Source of the DNA: Torymus aiolomorphi
Taxonomy: Eukaryota; Arthropoda; Insecta; Hymenoptera; Torymidae
Length of the DNA stretch: 64,000 bases
Assembly: GCA_036365515.1 (NCBI GenBank)
Contig: CM070877.1
Coordinates: 90,033,522-90,097,521 of the forward strand
Direction of reading: 5' to 3'
Within the stretch, counting starts at the first letter, position 1, and every line of letters begins with the position of its first letter. The translations under genes were made by a program, and so were the position numbers. The notes beneath the pieces are model-generated. The model saw nothing but the letters and a program-made list of their open reading frames with translations, did not search any database and was not told the origin of the DNA. Positions 33,160-43,435 of this stretch are shown piece after piece.

Positions 33160-36100
33160 TTATTCCGGAAGTCTTGCCCTTCTCCAAAAGGAGAGGATAG
33201 TCCCGGATCGGGTTGCCCTGATTTCACAGACCACCGGGAAGTGGTTCCCCAGTAGCTGGTGTCTTAGGCTGGCGAACATGGGGCAGGTCGTTAGAAGATG
33301 GATAGGGGTCTCGTCCGCTTCATCGCACCATCTGCACCGACCGCATGTCGTCAGCCCTAATTTGGTCGAGTGGTATCTGAGGCGCCCGTGCCCCGTAACA
33401 ATATGTACTAGCAGCCGGGCGTCCCTTCTGCTACCTCCGCATATACATCGGGTCCAGTCCGGGTTGATGTCCTGGCCCAGCATAGCTTTAGTCTGCCTGA
33501 TACCACCACCGTTTTGCCAATCCCTGGCGTGCAGTATCCGCGTCCACTTGGCGACCGCCTGCTTCACCTCCGATTTGGAGACCCCTATTAGGGGCGCTGA
33601 TGACTCGTCTGCAGAGGAGTGAGCTCCCAGTCCGGCGAGCCTATCTGCAATCTCGTTTCCTCTTATCCCGGTATGCCCCGGTACCCAGAGTAGACGAGTG
33701 GTGTTGCTCTCCGCTAGTCTGTTTAGCGCCACTTTGCAATCCCAGACCAGCTGTGAGCTCGTTTTGGGGGCGTTCAGCGCCTTCAGAGCTGCCTGGCTGT
33801 CCGAGCAGATGCTGATGCGTTTGCCCTGAATGCCAAGTTCTTCAATCCTTTGAACGCATCCGAAGATGGCGTATATTTCTGATTGAAAAACGGTGGCGTG
33901 CCTCCCCAGGGGGATAAATGTGCCTTTCCCGTCCCTGCGGCAGTAATATCCGGAGCCGGTACCGCCATCGGTCTTGGAGCCATCCGTGTACCAGATGTCT
34001 CCACTGCCCGGCAGCTTGTCCCTCTTCGTTGCCCAGTCCTGCCTCGTCGGTATGGCGGTTCCATACCTCCTTCCGAAGGTATATCTCGGGATCATCACGT
34101 CCGATGGCATGGACAGAACTGGTGAGGAGGCCAGTTCTTCGGGAAACTGAGTATGCCTTCTACCCTGTTTCCACTTGCCCTGGGCCCCTAACCTGTGTGC
34201 TGTTACGGCCGCAGTTGCGGTAATGGTGATGTGGAGAGGCTCCACGCCCGCCACTGCGCCCAGTGCCCTTATGGGTGTGGTGCGCATCGCCCCTGTGGCT
34301 CCCCTCAGTATAAGCCCTCGGAGCCCTTCCATTAATTGCCGAACCCCGGTGAGCTCTGTTCTGCGCCACCAGACCGCAGCAGCATAGACCAGCCTGGGTA
34401 CCAGCACGGCCCTATAGAGCCACAGGATGATCTTGGGACTGAGTCCCCAAGTGCTGCTAAACGCCCTTCGGCACATCCAGAAGGCCGACAGGAACTTGTC
34501 ACGTTGAATAAGAACGTGTCTGTCCCAGGTCAGCTTCCTGTCCAGAGTTACCCCGAGGTATTTGGCTGCGTTTCTCACCTCCAGGGTCTTGCCCCTAGTG
34601 CGGGCCCCCTGTCTGGTTCGGGTTTGTATCTCCGAGTGAAAACGACGAGCTCAGTCTTCTCTGGGTTTACAGAGAGTCCTGTTGCCTCGCACCAGCGTTC
34701 CACCCGTTTGAGTGCAAGTTGCATAGAGTTCATGGACGCCTCTATGAATCTTCCTTTAATGATGATGAGAAAGTCATCCGCGTAGGCCTGTGCATAACAA
34801 CCCCCAACATTCAGTGCCTCTAGGAGTCCGTTGGCTACCAGACACCAGATGGTGGGGGATGATACTCCGCCTTGCGCGCACCCTCTACTGACCATCCCGG
34901 TGACTTTGGTTGGGCCCAACTTGGCTTCCACCGTTCGACGGCTCAGCATGCTTCCAAGCCAGTCCACTAGTGGCTCAGGTACCCCATGCCTCCTTGCCTC
35001 CTCTCGAACGGTCTCCGTGGAGGTGCGGTTGAACGCCCCTTCCACATCCAAGAACGCCCCAACCGCAATTTCCCTTTCTCCAGCTGCTCCTCTATACGAT
35101 AGACCGCCGAGTGTAAGGCAGTCTCTGTCGAGCAACCTGCCCTATAAGCGTGCTGGTTGGGGTGTAAGGGCCTGACTGTCAGCACTTCGTCCTGCAGGTA
35201 TCTATCCACTAGCCTCTCCAATGTCTTAAAAACGAAGGAGGTCAGACTGATCGGCCGAAAGTCCTTAACAGTCGTGTGAGTAGGTTTCCCTGCTTTCGGA
35301 ATAAAGACAATTCTTGCCCGTTTCCATGCGCGTGGCACGTGTGCTAGGGCAATACTGGCCCTAAAGACTTTAACCAGGTGTCCGATGAGTACCTCCATTC
35401 CTTCCTGCAGGAAGACCGGAAGCACCCCATCGGCCCCGGGAGCCTTAAAGGGTTTGAAGTTGCCTATGGCCCACCTGGTTCTCTCAGGTGTGACTATGTG
35501 AGCTGCCAGATCCCAGGCCGCCCTCCTCGGTACTAGGGCCCGGGGAGGTCTCGCCTGGGCCTCGACGCTCTGATTAAAATCCGGAAAGTTTGCTTCGAGG
35601 AGTAGCCGCAGGCATTCCTCCTCTGAAGCTGCATATTCTCCGGTGGGGAGTTGGATAGCTTCTAGCCAGACTTCCGGGTTTTTTGCGAGGATGCGATTCA
35701 GCCTAGCTGCGTCAGGGTACCTTTCAATACCCTCGCAGTAGTCCCTCCATCCTCTCTTCCTTTCTGCGTTGATACGAGATTTGTACAGCCTCTGGACCTC
35801 TTTGTGGGAGGCCCAGTCTTCCGGTCTTCGAGTATTTCGAGCTCTGTTAAAGGCTCGCCTCACCTCCCGTCGCAGGCTTTGGAGCTCCTCTGTCCACCAA
35901 GGGGTCTTCGAGGTCCCCCTTGGTTTGGTCATCGGACAGCTCCTCTGAAACGAGACGTCGATAGCCCTTACAAGCTCCTCCGCCCAGTATTCCAACCTCT
36001 CGGTTGTGGTGAAATCCGGTCTGAAGTCTCGGAGTTCATTCCCAAGGATAGCCCTGTAGGAGTCCCAGTCTGTTCTCCTCGGATTCCTAAAGGCCTTGGT

Positions 36101-36795
36101 CCCTGTACCTCCTTTCCTCCAGTTGAAGATAATATGCCTGTGGTCAGATAGTGAAGGTTCGGTAGAGACCCTCCAGTCTCCGACACAGCTGCTGATTTCC
36201 TCTGAACAAAGTGTCAGGTCTATAACCTCCCTCCTGACTGAGTTGCAGAAGGTCGGTTCCCTGCCCCTGTTCAAGATGCTTAGATCTGTGGAGACAAGGA
36301 ACTGCAGGAGTGCTTCTCCCCTGCCGTTAATGTCAGAGCTCCCCCAAATGATGTGGTGTGCGTTTGCATCGCATCCCAGAATAAGGGGGAGTTTCCTTGA
36401 CTCGCAAAACTCAATGAGTTGTTGTACTTCCCTTGGCGGCGGTTCATCTGTAGAGTCGTACGGAAAATAGCCTGAGGCCACCACCACTACCCTCTCAGAT
36501 CCTTCCGCGTCTGGGAGTCTCGCCTTGACGACCGCTAGATCCCCGCTGCAGTGGCTGGGCATCAAAAAGACCTCCAGCCCCTTAGCCAGAATGCACGCCC
36601 TCGGAGCATTTTTAGCAGGGTCTCTATAGATTTTCCCCACTCCCCGTAGTCCCCGGCTAGCCCCGCGACCAACCATGGCTCTTGTATTAGGCAGATGCCT
36701 GTCTGCACCCCAGCCATGCGCCTGGCCAAGACCGCTGTGGCGCCTTTGCTGTGGTGCAGATTAATTTGGGTAAATGGTATCTCGTCCTTAGCCAT
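33160..36795 (-). pseudogene. LOA ORF2: AP endonuclease - RT - RNase H
   Basis: The start MAKDEIPFTQINLHHSKGAT (36795) begins the endonuclease. The frame shifts near 36,640 and continues with GCDANAHHIIWG and SLSDHRHIIF (endonuclease residues). The RT follows with PLHPNQHAYRAG. A second shift near 35,080 precedes FLDVEGAFN, GCAQGGVSSPTIW and AYADDFLIII. A third near 34,600 precedes YLGVTLDRKLTW. The RNase H domain is clear: IWYTDGSKTDGG, FQSEIYAIF, ICSDSQAAL and WVPGHTGIRGNEIAD carry its acidic and His residues. A Cys-rich tail (CRWCDEADETPIHLL) ends the protein. All domains are recognisable, and only the three frameshifts break it. Confidence 0.85.
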
Positions 36796-36800
36796 TGCGC

Positions 36801-38115
36801 TTAAGACGGTCCTCCCTTACCCGACCCTTGCTGCTCCCGCGGTTCCCCTTCCGTAATCTTAACGGAGATCGGATTGAGCCCCCACTGCAGCTGGAATCTG
36901 CGCTCTCTAAGCGCATGCAGGGATGTCCTCGATAAGGTCACGAGCAGGAAGGTTCCGATGTCCGGCCCCTCCCTAGTCTCTGTGGCACTTACCCGCCATC
37001 CGTCAATGCCTACGCCGCGGTTTGTGCGCTCGAGTCTTTCCAGGACCGCGGCCGGATCCTGTCTAGGGCCAGGAATCCGGAACGAGGCCCTGATCGGCCT
37101 TCTAAGCGCACTCATCTCCACGACGCTCAGCTTTGCTCCTTCCCAAGGTTGTATCCGGGGATAATTTCCTCCAGCCATACCTTTGAGAAGTCGTCTTCGG
37201 CCACCACGATGATAGCCCCGCTTTTGACGAAGCAGCCGCTGAATTTCGGGCTCGGGCCAGACTCGATCTTTTCCATCTCTGTCTGGACCGCGTCGCTGAC
37301 GTGTACTGCATGCTGTTGCAGCAGCTCCACGTCAGGATACCCTTCCGCAACGACCGCTCTTGTAAGCGGGTCCACCATCCTGGCGACCTCTATGCCGGCC
37401 TGCCGGTTCGGCTTTTTCCTGGCGATATCGGCATCAGGAGGGGTGTCCGCGGGACCCTTGCGCCGCTTGACGCCCGTGACCCCGGCCCGCCCTCCCGTGC
37501 CTCTGCCCTCATCGTTGGAGTAGCCGGCGGTTCGGTGTCCCGGTCCTGCCTGGCCAATGGCCCCGCTGTCCCGGTCCTCCCAACCGCCTTCAACTCCCGT
37601 TTTTGCTTCAGGAGCTTCCGCCTCTGAGCTCCAGAGAGTCTCTTATGCTTCAGGGCGAGTTGAAGCTCCTTCAGCTGATCTGTGATGGCATCGGCATCGG
37701 GGTTCTTCGATGAGTCCCCCTCCGCCGATGTCTCTGCATTTCTCTCTGCGTTCAGGACCTCCTCCATACGGTCCTGCCCACCCTGCCTCCGGGATGGTTG
37801 ATTTGCTAATCCCCCATCCCCAGCCCCCGGCCAGAATCCGCCCGGGTTCTTCAAAGAGTCCCCGGTACCCTCCTTGCTGGGGTTCCTACTCGCGTCCGCG
37901 ATCGCGTTTGGATTGTCCGTTGGCGGAGTTCCCGAGGGCCCTCCTGTTCCAGACAACCACTGGACAAGCGGGTTGAGTTCCTTGGACCTCGATCTCCGCT
38001 TACCCTTCTCACCCGGGAGTGGTTCCGCATTAGGTGTGCTAGGCGTTACCGCCCCGCTGCCCAGTACTTCGCCACTCCTTCCTCCCTCGCTCTGATTTTT
38101 TAAAAATGGTTCCAT
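36801..38115 (-). pseudogene. LOA ORF1 (DUF4780-like), frameshifted
   Basis: Three successive frames: 38115-37390 (charged, Pro/Gly/Arg-rich N-terminal region starting MEPFLKNQSEGGRSGEV), 37378-37127 (VVAEDDFSKVWLEEIIPGYN) and 37178-36801 (IQPWEGAKLSVVEMSALRRP). The last two together resemble the DUF4780 domain found in ORF1 of LOA/Bilbo-type elements, which probably binds RNA or nucleic acid. It ends 6 bp before the ORF2 start. No zinc knuckles are seen. Two frameshifts prevent a full-length product. Confidence 0.7.
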
Positions 38116-38637
38116 TTGAGTCCCACGAGTAGCTAGGGAAAACGTGGTCCGCTGCCGCAGAGCCCCGCGTGCGGCAGTAAGGCTAAATACTCGGGAAGGT
38201 CGCCTTGTGTTCCCGAGGCACCGTTAGAGACTACTCAGTACCCCGAGTAGCCAACCAGTCCGCTCAGCACGGTCCGCATTACACCTTCGGCTTAGGGGGT
38301 GGACTGCCTTTAGTCGCACATCCCGGCACGACCGACGCGGCATCGAGCTGTACAGGCTCTATCCCCCACCAAGGGGAACCTCCATACTCACCCCTGAGGG
38401 GTCACCCAATCATCCTGATCTTCCTACTACTATCTCATTCGTTCCCTGGCCCCCTCGTGAGTGTGCCAGGCCCCCATTCATTCTACATTCATGATCTTAA
38501 CCCGTTTATAGGGAGATCCATTCATATGAGTACCGTTTATAGGTTATACTCCTCACACATGCGGCTTTTGCATCGGGGCAGCTATTCATTCATTCGTGAC
38601 TATGTCCGTCCCCGGGGTGCCGATGATGTCCTACAAG

Positions 38638-38708
38638 CCCTCTCACCCGCCTGGGAAGGGGCCAAGGCCCTTGCCCAGACTTCGACAAGGTAGCAGCCCA
38701 GGAGAGGG
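38638..38708 (-). other. Structured 5' end of LOA element (long hairpin)
   Basis: On the minus strand the element begins CCCTCTCCTGGG and, 40-50 bases later, has CCCAGG and GAGAGGG. The 7-bp CCCTCTC/GAGAGGG and 5-bp CTGGG/CCCAG stems enclose an inner GGGCAAGG-CCTTGGCCC fold. A strong fold exactly at the 5' terminus is where R2-type self-cleaving HDV-like ribozymes lie in other elements. No catalytic core is proven. Confidence 0.45.
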
Positions 38709-38726
38709 ATATATATATATATATAT
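38709..38726. repeat. (AT)n tract at LOA 5' end
   Basis: Nine AT units between the 5' hairpin of the LOA element and codons of another retrotransposon's gag (element D). Confidence 0.95.
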
Positions 38727-39310
38727 GCTAATACAAAACCAGACACGAACAGTGCAATAATGGAAGTAACTTCAGATATATACAAATATATCAAAGATAA
38801 CAAGAACCATATCTTCATTGGTTACCAGATTTGCAAGGCGTTTGGTATCATCAATACATAGCCTTGCAATAAATGCTCAAGATTTGGACACAGCAATAGA
38901 AAATGCAAGAATGAAGACAAGTGTTTCAAGTGTAATGGGGATCACATAGCCACAAAGTGTACAAGTACAATAAATAAATGTCGTAACTGTATTTACAGTA
39001 ACGAGAAATTTAAAACCAATTATAAAACCAGCCATTGTGCAATTGACAGTGAATTGTGTGAAATGTTAAAAACAAAAATTAAAAAATACATTGAAATGAC
39101 TGGTTACCCTGTGCAGCCTACTTTCTCAAGATACTTCGGTAAGGTAGAACGCAAATTATCAGCAAAAGATAACGCCAGGAAGACTAAGAACGGCAAGCAG
39201 CGAATCTACAAGCTTACAGCGCTCATACGTTTCAGTCATCTAAGTAACACAAGATGCGCCTACTTCAAAATAATATGGAGAATAACTGTAATATTATTGA
39301 AGACTTAGAG
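38727..39310 (+). pseudogene. Non-LTR element 'D' ORF1 (gag-like) C-terminal part
   Basis: After the AT tract the frame reads EVTSDIYKYIKDNKNHIFIGYQICKAFGI and, past one stop, CNKCSRFGHSNRKC and CFKCNGDHIATKC, two CCHC zinc knuckles that bind RNA. A third Cys cluster (CRNCIYSNEKF) follows, and the frame runs to the ORF2 region. The 5' half is missing at the AT tract. Base composition is AT-rich, unlike the GC-rich LOA next door. Confidence 0.7.
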
Positions 39311-39319
39311 AATGAAATA

Positions 39320-40050
39320 ATTAACACTGACTATAATTGCGATGATATTAATGCAATCAATAGTTGCATTGCTTCTGAAAATGAAGTAATTCTTAACGTA
39401 AACATAAGAAGTTTAAATGCCAACTTTATATAAACTATTAGTATTTTTCAGAAGTCTAATTATAAAATCATACATTATTATTTGCACTGTAACTTGGAAC
39501 CTTGAGCATTTCGAATATTTTAATATACCAGGTTACAAAATGTTCTACAACAATAGTAAAATTAATATTTCGGATGACCTGGTGATTTATGTGAGCGATT
39601 ACATAACGGAGATGACAGAAGTATTGATCTTTAATAAACTCAATAATTAATTCAAAAATCGTTATTGAAAATAACAAAGAAATAATGTTATCCGCATTAT
39701 ATAGATCGCACGATATTAGTAAATCTGAATTTCTATTATGCCTCAAAAATTTGATAAATAATAACAGCTAATATAAAAATAATCTCATCATAGGGGACTT
39801 TAACTTTGACATTCCAAACATGATTCATTCAACCAAGAATTCTTGCATATTTTATTAGAACATGGTTACTGCCCAGGCTTTCGGAACATTACCAGACCAT
39901 CTGATTGTAACAACATTTCAGGAAAATGCATAGACAATATTTTTATTAAACTACATAAAATTAACTATAAAACTTTCACTTTGAAAATTCCGCTTAATGA
40001 TCATTTTCCTATTTTCATCTCTATAAATAAGATCAGAGCAATAAAAAAAA
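39320..40050 (+). pseudogene. Element D ORF2, AP endonuclease portion
   Basis: The frame pieces carry NVNIRSLNANF (endonuclease start), LIIGDFNFDI (GDFN box) and LNDHFPIFI (SDHxP-like box). These are the landmarks of the APE-type endonuclease that nicks target DNA for target-primed reverse transcription. Several stops and frameshifts are present (for example near 39,432 and 39,650). Coding sequence stops at 40,050 where a hairpin-ended element begins, and resumes in frame-compatible sequence at 49,998. The clade is uncertain (Jockey/CR1-like). Confidence 0.75.
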
Positions 40051-40479
40051 ACCGCTGCCAATTCATTGGCACGTAGCTTCCTCAAACATAATTTATTGAA
40101 CCCTTTAATTAATTTTTACTTCTAATATTTAAAATTTAATACTTGTGCGGTTCTTGTACGGTTAGACTAACAAGGAGAGGGACATGGGTTCGCATTCAGC
40201 TTAAACTGTGGTATATGTTTTTGGATATACAAATATGAAGAAAGCTGCAATATTAGACCCTACCGTTAAAAAAAACTAAAATTCTTGTAACTTTTAGCTT
40301 TATTTTGAAGAACGTGTTGAAAAAACCTTCTCTAAAAATGGCAACTATTAAACTTTAGAGAGTCTTAAATATAATTTCAAGTAGAGAAAATAAAACTAGA
40401 GAAACGTGCTTTCATATGCGTTTTTAAAGAATAAAAGATATTGATTCCTTCCAAAGTTATAAAAGTTTGAAATGATCAT

Positions 40480-41760
40480 CGAAAGTGCTCCTGTTTTGCG
40501 CTTGTTATAGTGCGACAATTAAAACGCAAATTTTTTCTAAAATGTTTTGTATCTAAAAAAACCAATGAAGATAATCTCTTGAAATTTGAACAACATATAG
40601 TCTTCAATGAGTGTAATAAGTGGTTAAAATTTCAAGTTGATAAATCAAGTATTCTCTTACGAAACACCATTCGAAAATTAAAAAAAAAAATTTTTTAACT
40701 TCAAATATCTTTTTTCGTAATGGACCGATTTTCTTGGGCAACGAACTCGATCTGAAGATATATAAAAGCTATATCTGTGCCAAATTTCAGGACGATAGAG
40801 TAATTTTTGCTCTAGTTATCGTGCAACAGCAAAAACGCAAATTTTTTCTAAAATAATTTTTTTCTAAAAAACAAATGAAGATAATCAGCTGAAATTTTAA
40901 CCAAATATAGTCTTCTAAAAATGTAATAAGTGGTTAAAATTTTAAGTCGATAAATCAAGTATTCTTTGAGAAAACACGATTAGAAAATTTTTTAAAAAAA
41001 TTTTTAACCACAAATATTTTTTACGTAATGGACCGATTTTTTGGGCAATGAACTCGACCTGAAGATATATAAAAGCTACATCTGTGCCAAATTTTAGGAC
41101 GATTGGACAATTTTTGCTCTAGTTATCGTGCGACAACGAAAACGAAAATTTTTTCGGAAATTATTCTTTTCTAAAAAACAAATGAAGATAATCTCTTGAA
41201 ATTTTAACCAAATATAGTCTTCAATTAGTGTAATAACTAGTTAAAATTTCAAGTCGAAAAATAAAATATTTTTTGAGAAAATAATTTATGAAATATAAAA
41301 AAGTTATCCTTAGTAACAAATGACAGAGTGAAGATATTTTAAATTTTAAAAAAGGAAAATATAGTTAATTTATGTTCCTTTCAAGAAAAGTTTATTATAT
41401 TATGTAATAATGGCTGTAAGATATGAAAAAATCAAAAAAACTCAAAATTCACAATTCATTTTTGGAAAATAATTTTTCTCCAAAAAAGAAATGAAGATAA
41501 TCTCTTGAAATGTGAACCACATATAGTCTTCAATTAGTGTAATAACTAGTTATTTATTTCAAGTCAATAAATAAATAATTTTTTGAGAAATTAATTTATG
41601 AAATATAAAAAAATTTTCCTTAATAATAAATGACAAAGTGAAGATATTTTAAATTTAAAAAAAAAATATAGGTAATTTAAATACCTTTCAAGAAAAATTT
41701 ATTATATTATGTAATAATGGCTGTAAAATATGAAAAAATCAAAAAAACTCAAAATTCAAA
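40480..41760 (+). repeat. ~308-bp tandem repeat, about four copies
   Basis: The word GAAGATAATCTCTTGAAA recurs near 40,567, 40,874 (variant), 41,183 and 41,490, giving periods of 307-309. Units also share GGACCGATTTT, GGGCAA-GAACTCGA and GCTCTAGTTATCGTGC. Related but diverged ~325-bp units occur at 5,080-5,560 in copy 1, so this is an internal feature of the hairpin-ended family. There is no coding potential. Confidence 0.8.
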
Positions 41761-41906
41761 ATTGTTTTTTGGTTATAAAACAAAAGAAAATCAATAAAAA
41801 CTCAGATCCAACAGGGTACCTTTCTTTTCCCGCGAAAGGAAGAGGATAAGCTTTACCCGACGAAAATCGGTCGATTCCTTTTGTAGATATGGAGAGTTTA
41901 CACAAC

Positions 41907-41923
41907 ACACACACACACACACA

Positions 41924-41974
<51 letters not shown>

Positions 41975-41982
41975 ACACACAC
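41907..41982. repeat. (CA)n microsatellite upstream of R1-clade element
   Basis: About 38 CA units with single interruptions (ACAGAC, ACATAC). It is continued by (CA)n after the 3' poly(A) of the retrotransposon at 46,653, so the tract was the insertion target. Confidence 0.95.
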
Positions 41983-42130
41983 CCGTGTCGAGTTGCTAGT
42001 CTCGCATCAGGCGCCTCCCCAGGTGGCGGATAGGGGAAAGCTCGTCAGATATGAAGGGCACCGGGGAAATAAAATACCCGGGGTGGACCAAAACTGGCTA
42101 GGGGAAGGCACCCCAAATAACAAACCAACC

Positions 42131-43435
42131 ATGGACGTAGTGAATGAGAGATACGCATTACCCCAAGTGGGTGCCCTCAATGGAGGGGTTAATCCCACCA
42201 CCGATTCCGATCGGGTGAAAGCTCCGGTGGTTGGTGCAGGCTCCACGGATTTTGGGGGGAGCCACATACACTATACCAGGAATGAGATGGAAGAAGAAGA
42301 CGAAGTAAGCCAGGATAGCGCAGATGCAGCTGCCTTGCGAACCCTACAAACAAAGGTAGAGGCTCTGGTGGACTTTATTCTAGATAAAAAGAACATTCAC
42401 AATGAGCTCAAGTCAATGGCGAAGACTACCCAAAGAGCCTTAAAAGAATTCGTCAAAAGTCGAAAAAGTCATGAGTCTGGACAAGCTACCAGATCTACCA
42501 AGGACGGAACAAGCCAAACGTCACCGCTCTTTCGGAAAGGGAAGGCGTCGGTAGTACACACCGAACGTAACCGCCCCTCACCGCCACCAGAGCCAAATGA
42601 AAAGAAGGCGAAGATACGTGCTTCCTCACAGATACCTGCAAAAAAACCGGAAGCTCAGATAGGACAGACCGACTGGGCAACCGTCGTAAGTAAAGGAACA
42701 CGCAGAAGATATGAGAGACTCAAGACTGACGGCAAGGAGAAAGTAGTGCAGGCACATACCACGGTTAGGCGGAGGCCAGCTCGATCTGATGCCTTCAAAA
42801 TAAGAAGGTGCGGTGAGACCACCTACGCCGACATCCTAGGAACTCTCAAAGGGGCACCTGAGTTGAAGGCACTGCAAGAAAGGGTCACGCGCATCAGGCG
42901 CACCAAGGCAGGAGAGTTGCTTTTGGAGCTAGACAAACCAAACATCGTGTCGCATGAACTGCAGACATTGGTCTCGTCTACCCTTGCAGGGTCAGCGATA
43001 GTACAAACGTTGTCCCATAAGGAGACAATCGAAATCAAAGATTTGGACGAGACAACAACAGCAGAAGAGGTAACACAGGCGATCACTTCAATTATCGGCC
43101 CCGAAATGATGACCGCTGGGGATGTTAGACTCCGGGCGTCTTACAGTGGCACTCAAGCAGCCAGCGTTATGCTACCTGTAGCAATGACAGAAAAGCTGCT
43201 GGAAACTAGAAAAATCAGAATAGGATGGGTCAATTGCCGGGTCCGATTACGTGAAACAGTGACGCGTTGCTTCAAGTGCCATGAAATCGGACACCTGGCA
43301 CGGAATTGTGAGAGTGTAATTGATCGGTCGTCCCTGTGCTTCAAGTGTAAAACCGAGGGTCACAAGGCAGTGAACTGCCCGACCAACAACGAGCAGGTAA
43401 CGATGGAGGTCGTAACAACAAACAACGATGGCTAA
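42131..43435 (+). CDS. R1-clade ORF1 (gag-like, zinc knuckles)
   Basis: 434 residues from the ATG at 42131 (ACCATGG context); the frame is open upstream to 41993 without another ATG. After a charged N-terminal half with a Lys/Arg-rich segment (NEKKAKIR) come a gag-like region (VTRIRRTKAGELLLEL, MTAGDVRLRASYSGTQ) and two CCHC knuckles, CFKCHEIGHLARNC and CFKCKTEGHKAVNC. ORF1 proteins of this clade bind element RNA and guide it to the target. No stop or frameshift is present. Its TAA overlaps the ORF2 start (ATGGCTAA), the usual ORF1/ORF2 overlap in R1 elements. Confidence 0.85.
   Translation: MDVVNERYALPQVGALNGGVNPTTDSDRVKAPVVGAGSTDFGGSHIHYTRNEMEEEDEVSQDSADAAALRTLQTKVEALVDFILDKKNIHNELKSMAKTTQRALKEFVKSRKSHESGQATRSTKDGTSQTSPLFRKGKASVVHTERNRPSPPPEPNEKKAKIRASSQIPAKKPEAQIGQTDWATVVSKGTRRRYERLKTDGKEKVVQAHTTVRRRPARSDAFKIRRCGETTYADILGTLKGAPELKALQERVTRIRRTKAGELLLELDKPNIVSHELQTLVSSTLAGSAIVQTLSHKETIEIKDLDETTTAEEVTQAITSIIGPEMMTAGDVRLRASYSGTQAASVMLPVAMTEKLLETRKIRIGWVNCRVRLRETVTRCFKCHEIGHLARNCESVIDRSSLCFKCKTEGHKAVNCPTNNEQVTMEVVTTNNDG

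Larger units (their letters stand above)
33074..38708 (-). mobile_element. LOA-clade non-LTR retrotransposon, near full length
   Basis: Reading on the minus strand: a structured 5' end at 38,708, ORF1, ORF2 with AP endonuclease, RT and RNase H, then a short 3' UTR ending in AAT/TA repeats. It is much more GC-rich than its flanks. (TA)n tracts lie at both ends (33,029-33,073 and 38,709-38,726), as either a target-site duplication or a tail plus target. At least three frameshifts in ORF2 and two in ORF1 make it inactive. The RNase H domain and ORF1 type favour LOA over R1 or Jockey. Confidence 0.8.

Noticed and set aside
33278..38095. Many plus-strand frames over 60 codons across the LOA region
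   Set aside because: They are antisense shadows of the GC-rich ORF1 and ORF2, which show the real domain motifs on the minus strand.
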